NCBI GenBank assembly: GCA_958510875.1
Contig: OY294069.1
Coordinates: 159,959,111 to 160,023,110, forward strand
Source: Endomychus coccineus
Taxonomy: Eukaryota; Arthropoda; Insecta; Coleoptera; Endomychidae
Direction of reading: 5' to 3'
Length of the DNA: 64,000 nt
Shown: one piece after another, positions 43,491 to 52,791 of the stretch
How positions within the stretch are numbered: position 1 is the first letter of the stretch
How the letters are laid out: each line of letters starts with the position of its first letter
Notes under the pieces: model-generated
What the model saw: the letters and a program-made list of their open reading frames with translations, nothing else
The model's database searches: none
What the model was told of the DNA's origin: nothing
Position numbers and translations under genes: made by a program

Positions 43491-44411
43491 CAGGAACTCG
43501 TTTATGTTGCGCTCTCTCGGGTGACTAATATTGAAAAATTGTATATCACGACAAAAAACGATAATTCTACATTCAAGTTTTATAATAATCGAAGGCAAGC
43601 TGCATCGACTGCATCTTTGTTGCAAGAATTCAAAAGACTGCCTTTAAATAGTGTTCAGACGACAGCTCAAAGTGTCTTAGATTTCCTTAGTAATAGAAAT
43701 GGCATTTCAATAATGACTTTCAATTGCCAAAGTCTAAATAGTCACAAATACGATTTACAAGATTCAGTTACGAGACAAACAAATGTGTTACTTCTTACCG
43801 AATCTTGCATGGCGCATGATAATCCGATTGAAATACCTAATTTCAATTGTATTGTTCAATTCAAACGAGATACTGTTCCAAAAGGTGAGGTAGCTATTTA
43901 CCAAAATAATAATAATGTAACTAATATTATGACTCCGAATATTGAAATAAATATTGCACACGTTAGCGATGTTAATGTTAGGCGCTCATTTTTTGGAGAT
44001 ATTTGTGCGTGCTTATGCAAACTTAGAAATGGCCTACACATAGTCATGGTAGCAATTTACATTTCTCCGAATTCAAAATTGGACGAGGTAGAGCATTTTA
44101 TTCATCGCACTTTACTGGAGTACACAGAAGAAGGGTCGGAAATACTTGGTACAAATGGTAATAAATTGCCACTTATCTTGGCTGGCGATTTCAACATCAA
44201 CTTCGCTGATAAAAAATCAGAGCGGTTGACAACTTTTCTTTCGGAAAAATTGAATTTGAAAGTGAATAATGATCCACAAGAATCCACAACAAAATATGGG
44301 ACCACCGTTGACGCGGTATTTTCCAAATATTTAGAGGATATCAAGTCTCAAGCTTATGTCTCTTATTTCAGTTACCATAAACCTATAGTTCCAATGATAA
44401 CAAATTCCTGA
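43491..44411 (+). pseudogene. PIF1 helicase C-terminus fused to EEP-type endonuclease
   Basis: The frame is open from 43491 and starts within the element, not at a Met: QELVYVALSRVTNIEKLYI is helicase motif VI of PIF1. After a linker (about 60 residues) an exonuclease-endonuclease-phosphatase fold follows: GISIMTFNCQSLNSHKYDL (Asn), LLLTESCMAHD (Glu), LILAGDFNINFADKK (GDFN), TTKYGTTVDAVFS and SYFSYHKPIVPMI (final His). The order matches endonucleases of Helentrons, which resemble the nuclease of non-LTR elements. The 300-codon frame has no internal stop, so the copy may be recent, but without Rep and helicase it cannot be autonomous. Confidence 0.75.
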
Positions 44412-44698
44412 ATAACCTACATGTATTGTAAGATAATTAAAATATTTTAAACGATATTAACTTCTCATTTATTCAATAAAAGAAAAAAAAATTGTTTTCT
44501 TATCGGTCACCACGCTCAAAAAGTGTAACTTGAATTAATATCAAAGAAAAAAAAAAACTGCATAAATTAAAAATAAATAAATAATTATAATTGCATAAGT
44601 TGAGAAAAAATGCTATGCAATAGCTTCACCGCGGCAGTCCCCGAGTGCCACACTTTTTTTTTCTAAAAACGCCGGTATTCCTTGTGTTTACAAGTCAA

Positions 44699-44995
44699 CA
44701 ATGACAGTTGCCAGAGAACACGGTCGTATACGTGCCAGAGATCATTCCTCGACTCATGTGCTACCCTTTTGGTACTACGCGACAGTTGACGCTTAGCGGA
44801 CTCACTTCTCACATAGAAAGCAGCCTCGAGTTCCCAGACCTGTATATACGACCGTGGTCGAAATACACTTACTATTCAACGTTATACTGTCGATTATTGA
44901 TACGTTTATATAAATATGTACCTACTTTTTATAATGTAACAATCTGTAATTGAACACATTGTGTCTGTTGATTGTTCTACTGTTCTAATAAATAG
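44699..44995 (+). other. Possible solo LTR (weak)
   Basis: The segment starts TGACAGTTGCC and ends TGGGCAACA, has a TATA-like TTTATATAAATATG (about 44905) and AATAAATAG shortly before the end, as in an LTR. No target duplication is visible and no internal region exists, so it may be chance. Confidence 0.25.
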
Positions 44996-45027
44996 TTGGG
45001 CAACACTAGTAAGTACGACGAAATAAT

Positions 45028-45160
45028 CACTCTTATCCACTAAAAATACTAATAAAGTACTAAGGACCATCAGCATAAACTCTCAGTTTAGTCTGATGAG
45101 GGCTACTTGGCAACTAAAATGTCCTTAGTACTTTAATAATATTTTTAGTGGATAAGGGTG
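45028..45160 (+). ncRNA. PLE-3 terminal hairpin with hammerhead-like core
   Basis: Left strand 45028-45069 (CACTCTTATCCACTAAAAAT through GTACTAAGGACC) pairs with right strand 45119-45160 (GTCCTTAGTAC through GTGGATAAGGGTG) almost perfectly over 40 bp. The loop contains a TAAACT/AGTTTA hairpin, CTGATGA (45093-45099), GGGCTACTTGGCAACT and AAAA. The order (stem III, T-H site, stem I hairpin, CTGATGA, stem II, AAA, stem III) is that of a type III hammerhead. The GAAA has become TAAA or AAAA and stem II has mismatches, so this copy is likely inactive. Confidence 0.5.
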
Positions 45161-45330
45161 ATAAGGGTTTTATAGTATATCCATAGTTGTAAACTCTTTT
45201 AGTGTAATGGTTGGGCAAGTCAGAATTTCAATTATTTTATTACAGTCTCAAATTATGGTAAGGCTGGCAATATAGAAGTTGAATTATTTGGTAATACCCA
45301 TCCACAATACCGGATGAAGTAGAAAAATAG

Positions 45331-45506
45331 TTGTACGCAATCTGCAATCTGGAGCATTAAAACTTAAAATGACACTTGTATGCAATCTGGACGTTAAAAT
45401 AATATTTGTATGCAAACTGGACATCCCCCTCTATATTAAGCTGGTGTCTTTTTCTAACATTTGTACGCAATCCGGACACTTTTCGCCATTATACGCAATC
45501 GGGAAG
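45331..45506 (+). promoter_or_regulatory. Cluster of five TTGTAYGCAATCYGGAC motifs
   Basis: Copies start at about 45331, 45376, 45406, 45461 and 45489, all in the same direction with spacings of 45, 30, 55 and 28 bp. Matches: TTGTACGCAATCTG, TTGTATGCAATCTGGAC, TTGTATGCAAACTGGAC, TTGTACGCAATCCGGAC, TTATACGCAATCGGGA. The intervening sequence is not repeated. Such a pattern fits protein-binding sites, for example sub-terminal transposase sites, rather than a satellite. Confidence 0.65.
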
Positions 45507-45509
45507 CAA

Positions 45510-46298
45510 CCGAATAATTCAAGTGATGTAACAACGAGTACGATTTTACAATATTAACAGTTAATCTTTTTCATGCAAATATAACACCCACTGAATAATA
45601 CTCTGTCTTGTTTCTTTTATCATCAATGTCAAACAGTCGTGGTGTTGAGCGCTACTGTACTTCACATTCAGTTACTGGACAAGTGGGCAGCCGTGTGAAG
45701 CCTGCCTTCACTTGATGACCTTGATAGGTCATACACTTCTGCAACTTCTCTCTCGAACCACAATGAACCAGCGTTCCGTTTCAATCGGAACGCGAAATTC
45801 AACTATATATCGCAAGGATCGGAATTTCCGAGACTGGTCGTTGTGTAATGCCCGGCAAACATTATGCGAAAGAAGCTGGGTGTGAAAATTTTAAAGAAAT
45901 ATTAGCCACTTCGAACATCCGGTACGTGAATAATGTTTATGCGGTTCTTATTTCCTTGATCTATGTGGAATTTATTACGACGATATATTAAGGGAACGAT
46001 GTACTCTCTCGAACACTAACCAAGAAAATTTATTTTCGCTAACCCACTATCACTTTGAACATTTTCGTAAAGGGATGATTCATCGCTAACGGGAAACTTG
46101 GCGTTAACAAGAATAACATTGTTAACATATCTTTATGAAATCGAAGCTATTATTTATATAGTCATGAATACCCCCAAAAAAGATCCTATATAGTTATGGA
46201 AATACATTCAGTTTTATCTACAACCACAATAAAGAAACTGAAACTAGATGATACCAAATATACAAATTTAAATTGAATTATATATAAATTCTCGGGAA
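45510..46298. other. No gene seen
   Basis: No recognised motif. Contains short GC-richer pieces around 45640-45850 without coding evidence. Confidence 0.45.
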
Positions 46299-46309
46299 CT
46301 AGATTGCGT

Positions 46310-46550
46310 TGGGACTTATACTGGAATCTCTAAACAATATTTACAAAAAGAATGTAGGCCATAAGTATAGCACAAGAAACAAAAACTTTGAAAATTCCAC
46401 CACCCTTGCTTAAACACTGCTTTGATTATAACCATCAATTCGATTACAACAATGTTAATATTTCAACTAAGGAAACCAATTATTATAAACGATATATTCT
46501 GGAGATGATTCACATATGACGAGACTCCAAATCTGTAAATCGTAGGACAC
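46310..46550 (+). pseudogene. PLE-4 GIY-YIG nuclease tail
   Basis: Frames with stops give CVGTYTGISKQYLQK, then LLKHCFDYNHQFDYNNVNIS, KETNYYKRYILEMIHI. The H.FD......I...E.N..KR...E...I pattern is the C-terminal helix region of Penelope-like GIY-YIG nucleases, and YTGISKQYL corresponds to the YIGQT..L block. The last codons (DSKSVNRRT) match copy B (DSKSVNHRT). Confidence 0.68.
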
Positions 46551-48499
46551 AAAAACAAAATTCAAATGACAGGTGAACCATAACGATCCCAAAATTCAAA
46601 AATGTAAGAATATTCTAGATGTTTTGTATGTTGTAAGTAATGAGGATATTAGATATAAGGAAGAACATAAGAATACTAAGCGGAAATATCAAAGCCTTGT
46701 CTAAAGCAAATAATTTTGATACAAGATTAATGAAATCTGACAACAAAAATAAATGTGCTTGGAAGATAATTAATGAAATAAAAGGCAAAAATAATAATCA
46801 AAGAGAAATTCCGATTGAGGGGAATACTTACGAAATAGCCAACAATTTTAATAATTTTATGATAAATGCAGCACCACAATTAGGATCTCAGCTACATCCG
46901 CCCGATTTCAAGACAAATATAAGTTATAACAATAAATCTATTTTATTAGACCTGTAAATATAACAGAATTATTAGGAATTTCAAAAATAAATTAAAAACA
47001 AGCTAAGCGCTGGCGATGATGATATTCCTACTAGCTTAATTAAATTTAGTATTAATCACATTTCATTGCCTCTTTCTTATATAATAAATAATTCATTGAA
47101 ATATGGTATCTTTCCAGAAAAACTGAAACTCTCACTAGTTATACCGCTATACAAAAAAGGTGAAAAAACACTCTTTGAAAATTATAGACCAGTTAGCCTT
47201 CTGCCATCCTTTTCGAACATATTTGAACTGATAATGTGTGAACGCCTCATAGAATTCCTATCAGACAGTAAAATATTCAGCGGCAACCAGCATGCATACT
47301 TAAAAGGTAGATCGACACAAACTGCAGTATTTCAGTTTGTGGACAAAATAATTGATTCTTTCGAAAGCAATGAAATGGTTTTGGGATTATTTTTAGATCT
47401 CTCAAAGGCTTTCGATTGCTTAAATCACCATGTCTTGCTTTACAAACTAGAACAATATGGGGTCAGGGGTCCTGCTCTCCAATGGTTCAAATCATACCTT
47501 TCAAATAGAAAACAAAGAGTTGCTGTTTCAAAGGGAAATATTTTAGCGAAATCCGATATTCAACCAATTCGACTAGGAGTTCCACAAGGAAGTATTATTG
47601 GTCCAATATTATTTATTATATTTATAAATGATTTGCCAAATATCGCAATTTCAGACAGTCATGCCGTAATAAATTATGGCAAAACCAATACAGTGTTGTT
47701 CAAAACAACACACGCTAACTCCGAAACAGCTGGAGTAATTAATATAAATTGCTCAGAATACAAACTGGTGAAAACGACAAAATTTCTAGGTATTTCTATA
47801 CATGACAAGCTAGGATGGAATCAACATATAAATAGTGTATCTGCAAATCTGAATTCAGTATGTTTTAGCATGAGAATTCTCTCAAAGTACATAAATATTT
47901 CAACATTGAAACAAGTCTATTTTGCAAATTTTGAATCCAAAATTAGATACGGCATAATCTTTTATGGAGGAGGCAATGAAATAAATAAAATATTTGTTGC
48001 ACAAAAGGCGGCTATTAGAATTTTGTTAAAATTAGGTTTTAGAGAATCATGTAGAGGAAACTTCAAATCGAATAAATGATTAACCATGTACGAAATATAC
48101 ATTCAAGAATGTTTACTATTTATTTTCAAAAATAAAGAACTCTTTCAAACAAGTAATTCCATAACACATTATCATAATACACGAACTTTGGATTATGTAT
48201 ATCCTAAACATCGTCTCAGCATGACCGAGAAAAATGCCCCTTATCGTTGCATTAAATTTTTTAATAAACTTCCAAATTACATAAAACAGACAGAAAATAT
48301 AACAGAATTTAAAAAACGAATCCATGTATTACTGTTAAACTTAGAACCGTATGATATAAATGAATATCTATCGGCCAAATTATAAACTTTTTACTCATAT
48401 TATGTTCAATTAATATCAGAAACATTTGTTGACGTTATTTCATTTTATTGTACATGTACATACCTTGAAATAAAGAAGCTTATTATTATTATTATTATT
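46551..48499 (+). mobile_element. LINE-C: 5'-truncated CR1/Jockey-like retrotransposon
   Basis: The 3' end has AAATAAAGAAGC followed by a (TTA)n tail to 48499. The 5' boundary at 46551 is set by comparison with the uninterrupted PLE-4 copy B: left flank ...TAGGACAC, right flank CAGACACTAAG, with GACAC as probable target duplication. It encodes the C-terminal part of an endonuclease-RT linker and an RT in three frames. The endonuclease is absent. Confidence 0.9.
46640..48385 (+). pseudogene. LINE-C ORF2 with frameshifts
   Basis: Three blocks. 46640-46957: linker with KCAWKIINEIKGKN and EIANNFNNFMINAA, the usual segment before RT. 47066-48079: RT with GIFPEKLKLSLVIPLYKKGE, ENYRPVSLLPSFSNIFE, LGLFLDLSKAFDCLNHHVLL (motif A Asp), GVPQGSIIGPILFIIFINDL. 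The motif C segment, normally (F/Y)ADDT, reads NYGKTNTVLF, so the catalytic Asp pair is gone, and a stretch after it is deleted before KTTKFLGISIHDKLGWN and ESKIRYGIIFYGG. 48086-48385: C-terminus with HNTRTLDYVYPKH and IKFFNKLPNYIK. Not functional. Confidence 0.88.
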
Positions 48500-48914
48500 C
48501 AGACACTAAGTCAGATTTATACTAACTTAATTAATTAAGACTCTTGCAAATTCCTATATGCGTCTTTATAATGTTATATTTTAGGTAGAATGTGAAGAGT
48601 ATGTTTCCAATAACTGACAAACCTTTTTCTATTAGCTCGTAAATCTAACATCTGGTTTGAAAGTGGATGATTGAACCTAATGTTCTAGCATCTAGTCGTT
48701 CATAGACTTTGTTGACATGAACTCGTATTTATTAAGAGTACTGCTTTACAGTGAATTCTTGATATATTATAATTATAACATTGATGTGTTACAATTTCGA
48801 ATATTCGAGTTTCTGATCGTTTCGGCGACGTGGGCATTTTAATTGAGATTAGTGCGATAAGGACGCTTTGTGTAATACAATTAGTTTTAAGTAATCCAGT
48901 TTTAGACATAATAA

Positions 48915-48956
48915 GTCTTCTGATGATGGTCGTGAGACCGGAACGTACGTAAAGAC
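48915..48956 (+). ncRNA. Type I hammerhead ribozyme, PLE-4 copy A
   Basis: GTCTT (48915-48919) pairs with AAGAC (48952-48956) as stem I; CTGATGA is 48920-48926; stem II is GGTC/GACC (48928-48931, 48936-48939) closed by a GTGA tetraloop; then GGAA where copies B and C have the invariant GAAA; stem III is the tiny self-complementary CGTACG (48944-48949); the cleavage triplet is GTA at 48949-48951. One extra T lies between the CTGATGA box and stem II. Apart from the A to G change the fold is complete. Very short palindromic stem III is known from hammerheads in Penelope-like elements and favours cleavage as a dimer. Confidence 0.8.
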
Positions 48957-49009
48957 GAGAAAATATAAAGCATGAGTGTTAATGTACCTATTTCCCGAGA
49001 ATTTATATA

Positions 49010-49566
49010 CAGGCTGTTCCAGTTTTTTCGTTCATAACTTCGTTTTCGAGATACAGGGTGTTGAAATTGAAAAAAAAATTTAGTTTTTTGCAAATATCTC
49101 CGGAACCGTTCATCGTACAGAAAAAAAACCATGTTTTTCAACATAAAAGTTGATTTTTCTCAAAAACGGTCAACTTTACAGCTTATGACCAAGGTACCTT
49201 TTTTGTGTAGAAAACATTGGCGGTTGAAATGGGAATCTCAAAACCGTACTTTTTCCAGTGGCGTAGAAGTTGAGGAGAAAAACAACCACTACCCCTTCAA
49301 AATCTTCACCAATTATGACTAAAAAAAAAAAATTTATCGCACAAACCATAGCTTACTATGAGTAGAAATTGCTCACAAAATCTGTTTTCTGTACAATAAA
49401 CGGTTCCGGAGATATTCGCAAAAAACTAAATTTTTTTTTCAATTTCAACACCCCTTGTATCTCGAAAACGAAGTGATTTAGAGGAAATATTTATATGGAA
49501 GACCCTATTATTTTTAGAAGTTCTATCGTTTGCCGAAGTAATGAACGAAAAAACTGAAACAACCTG
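49010..49566. mobile_element. 557-bp palindromic MITE, TA target site
   Basis: Left end CAGGCTGTTCCAGTTTTTTC and right end inverse (CAGGTTGTTTCAGTTTTTTC) form TIRs; inner arms also mirror (ATACAGGGTGTTGAAATTG; CTCCGGAACCG). TATA/TA flanks both sides. The uninterrupted PLE-4 copy B has ATTTATATATAATTCATACC at this place, so the insertion and the TA duplication are shown by an empty site. No coding content. Confidence 0.93.
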
Positions 49567-49604
49567 TATAATTCGTACCTGGGTCAAGAATCTTTATTAT
49601 AATA

Positions 49605-50225
49605 TTCAAATTGAACAGTGTAAACGAATACTATAAATTGAATAATGAATTGAGAATTAAAAACAAAAAATGTATATAACAATGCATCGACGAACTGTTT
49701 TACTCACAATGGAAACCTCTAAACGAGTTATTAAACTGAATACAGTGAATATGAAATTCCTTGAAATATGGAAAAAGGTCTAGTTAGGGATGAGGTAGGA
49801 ATGACAAGGCCTGTAATTGATGAGACTTTCCAGAAAACGAGTTGACAAAACATCAGAATTGGCGGAATTTGAATATGTGTACCCTCAATGACCAAATAGT
49901 AATTTAGTGTAACCAATTTAGTTGAATAATTTACCCAAAAAGTGCTTCGCTATCTTCGTCTAACTAGGAATATTTTATTCTAACAGTTGGCAACTGTACT
50001 GGATTCCCGCAATCTATGTATTATAAAGATAATATTATAAATAATATTAAAGAAACCGTAGATTTATTAGCTTAATTTTTCAAAAATTTATTCGATCGAG
50101 TCAAATTCTACCTGATCTCTTGTCCTAATAGGTTAGAAAATTTAGTTATAACAAGTTGCTAAAAAATTTTCAACTTATTTATTAAATCCCCTGCTAATGC
50201 CAGACTGAGTGAGAATGTATATTCT
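49605..50225. other. No gene seen
   Basis: AT-rich spacer between the two PLE-4 copies. No motif recognised. Confidence 0.5.
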
Positions 50226-50240
50226 ATCACTAGATAGTGA

Positions 50241-50810
50241 TAGTGACTCCAAATCTGTAAATCATAGGACAGATACTCAAAATCTAAGTCATATTTATAC
50301 AAACTTAATTAAATAATATCTCTTGCAAATTCCTACATGCCTCTTTATAATGTTGAAAATATATATTTTAGGTAGAATGTCAAGTATACCTCCAGTCACT
50401 GACAAACCTTTTTCTATTAGCTCGTAAATCTAACATCTGGTTTGAAGGGAATACTTAAATTTATTGGTCTCGTCTCTAGTCGATCACTTACTGTGTTGAC
50501 AAGCACGCATGTATTAAAAGTTCTGCTTAGCAGTGGATTTTTGATAATTATACTATAGCATTGAGGTTTACAATTTCGTTTATTCGTGTTTCTGTTCGTT
50601 TCGGCGACGTGGGCATTTTAATTGAAATTGGTGCGATAAGGACGCTTGTGTAATACAATTAGTGTTAAGTACCTAATCAAGTTTAAGACATGATAAGTCG
50701 TGAGACCGAAACGTACGTAAAGACAAGAAAATATAGAGCATACGTATTATTGTGACCTATTTCCCGAGAATTTATATATAATTCATACCTGGGTCAAGAA
50801 TCTTTATTAT
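50241..50810 (+). mobile_element. PLE-4 copy B, 5'-truncated, 12-bp target duplication
   Basis: ACTAGATAGTGA stands on both sides (50229-50240 and 50811-50822). The element starts TAGTGACTCCAAATC, inside the nuclease tail, and ends GGGTCAAGAATCTTTATTAT without poly-A. Its hammerhead has lost 14 nt between two GTC triplets: AAGTC is followed directly by GTGAGACCGAAACGTACGTA (50695-50720), leaving half of stem II, an intact GAAA, stem III and AAGAC. It is the reference empty site for LINE-C and the 557-bp MITE. Confidence 0.9.
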
Positions 50811-50878
50811 ACTAGATAGTGAGTAAACCGTCTCTGGTTGGTCAAAAGCAGTGATAGAATATAAATACGGGCACAGTA

Positions 50879-51200
50879 AGAGGGCAAGGTGAGAAGTCCC
50901 AGAAAAATAAACCAGATGGCGCCACAATCGAAAAGCCCATGTGACATTTGTGATGTACCATCTTTAACTAGTACGCATTGACAACCTTCGAAAGCAAGCA
51001 GCCGTGAAGATTTTTGTAAACATGGATAAAATTGAATTTCGCGTCTTGATTAAACATTATTTCTTCAAGTTACAAAGTCAGAAATCGTCGATAAAATCCA
51101 TGGTATAATATTAAATGATCGGCGAGTTAAAGTGCTCGATATTGCTGCGGCTATGGGCATCTCAACCGAACGAGTACGGAACTTTTGTATTGGGAAATAA
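50879..51200 (+). mobile_element. Mariner-like fragment, 5' half with internal deletion
   Basis: The start AGAGGGCAAGGTGAGAAG follows TA, then CAGATGGCGCCACAATCG as in the 26.9-kb copy. Coding pieces: MDKIEFRVLIKHYFFK, a deletion of about 130 bp, TKSEIVDKIHGIILNDRRVK, LDIAAAMGISTERVRNF, then a stop and the (TTA)n that starts the next relic. The catalytic domain and 3' TIR are missing. Confidence 0.85.
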
Positions 51201-51203
51201 ATT

Positions 51204-51340
51204 ATTATTATTATTATTATTATGATAGTAGATATTATTATTATCTCGATTTTAAAAGAGCATTTGATTCAGTTAACCGCACGAACTTATTTAGTAAATT
51301 ATCTAACTAGGGTATGCGGGGATCTATGTTAAATTGAATT
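51204..51340 (+). pseudogene. Short RT motif A fragment of a non-LTR element
   Basis: A plus-strand frame reads YYYYLDFKRAFDSVNRTNLF followed by SKLSN, a stop and GMRGSMLN. LDF.RAFD is RT motif A with its catalytic Asp and the downstream helix. It is preceded by an ATT/TTA microsatellite (51204-51223). Only about 40 codons remain. Confidence 0.7.
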
Positions 51341-51344
51341 AACT

Positions 51345-52780
51345 CATATTCAACCGCAAATAATATGTTAAGACAAAAGGTTCTATTTCATCCTCGTTTA
51401 ATGCTCTTTGTACATATAGAGTATATAAATTCCTTACTTTGATTTCTCCACTTTACATTCTTCATTCCTTTTACATTTCTCCCGATTCATAAATTATGCT
51501 TGAAAACTTAGTTTGTGAAATACATACTTGAAACGACAATTCCCGCGGTAATATTTAAGACAATTTTAATTAAGCAGCATTGATAGAAGAAGGAATTCTA
51601 GCAAACAAAGTTGCATGCAAATGGGAAAGAACAAAAAAGTTAAACGTTATGCAAATGATGAAACTCATAGTTAAATGCATAATTCGTTAGAGGAAAAAGA
51701 ACACCACAGAGATTTATTTAGTACTTATCGTGCTTATGCTTGCAATAGAGATTGTTTGTTTAGTTGACATGATCACATGCACGTATACGTACCAACGTTG
51801 GTTTGATCTCACTTGAAAATGGGTAACATATTTTTTCTATTCCACTTTACACGCTACGCAAATTCTAGTGTATTTTAGTTTTTAGAAATTAGTATTGACG
51901 AATAGTCATTTTTTTCTACATGTGTGTATGTGCGTAACCCACGGTGTAGACGTTTGCGCCATTCCTATTGGTGGTATGGTTTTAATTTTTTTTGGTACCT
52001 GGCGGTTTTTGGTGATGGAGACCATGATTATGGCAAAGCTGAACTAAACTGTAGGTCTGTAGTTTTTAAGAACTGGTATAATTCTCTCTTTTCAAATGAT
52101 GAATTGATTAACTCTATTAACTTTAATGTAAAAGAGAATTTTAACAACCCGACTGGGATATAATCATGACTAGCACACTCGGTTATTGATAATTCGTAGA
52201 TAATTCTACTGTAAGGTTCAAGAAAGATGACCGGCGAAAAGAATGTCCAGAATGTAACATGTGGTCTACAAAAGCTACTTATCGTTTACCAATTTTGTTT
52301 GTTTATACACCGTTTTCTTACCACATACTCGATACAACATAAAAGAGTAGACCTACCGAGTTTTCACCTTTACGATGCGACGTCAATAGAATTGATGTGC
52401 TGCACAACTATATAGTCCTTCTGAAAGCGACATGTCGCCGACAAAGGGAAACACATTAGTCATTGGCGTGGAATGATCTGCAGCGTATTCTTAACAGTTT
52501 GGTTAGGGATTCAAACAGGTTATAATTGAAACGTGCATTACAATGATTACTAATATAATTAGTACGTCGTAATTATTTCATTTCAGATATTGTAAATTAC
52601 TTCGTCTGGAATTTATTATATTATACATTATGATAGTAATTATATCCTTACGCTCGACGCTTTGGAATTCGTACAACTTCGGTCTAATTCCAACAGTTTC
52701 TACCCTTACCCCTACGGTTTACTAAACCGTGTAGTAATTACGTCAACATCAGAATTTAAATACTATTTAGTAAGATTTTG
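51345..52780. other. No gene seen
   Basis: No supported coding region. A small imperfect hairpin around ACGGTTT/AAACCGT lies at about 52717-52733. Confidence 0.5.
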
Positions 52781-52791
52781 ATGTTGTAGAT

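Larger units (their letters stand above)
43031..44690 (+). mobile_element. Helentron-like (Helitron2) element remnant
   Basis: AAGCTATTGCATA (43033-43045) and its exact inverse TATGCAATAGCTT (44614-44626) bracket a coding segment that links the last motif of a PIF1-type helicase to an endonuclease domain. Sub-terminal inverted repeats and a helicase-endonuclease fusion are known features of Helentrons. The 3' side ends in GC-rich CACCGCGGCAGTCC followed by a T run. The 5' end (43037-43106) is repeated exactly at 43420-43489, with a 313-bp foreign segment between. Rep and most of the helicase are deleted. The element type is inference from these signs. Confidence 0.6.
46300..49600 (+). mobile_element. 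PLE-4 copy A, interrupted by a LINE and a MITE
   Basis: Pieces in order: 46300-46550 with nuclease tail coding; LINE-C (46551-48499); 48500-49009 UTR with the hammerhead; a MITE (49010-49566); and 49567-49600, ending GGGTCAAGAATCTTTATTAT. The same sequence without either insertion is present as copy B (50241-50810), which shows both junctions directly. The upstream RT is not present. The left boundary is approximate. Confidence 0.85.

Noticed and set aside
44708..44953. 81-codon ORF
   Set aside because: No protein motif; the sequence is better explained as terminal non-coding sequence, at most a weak solo LTR.
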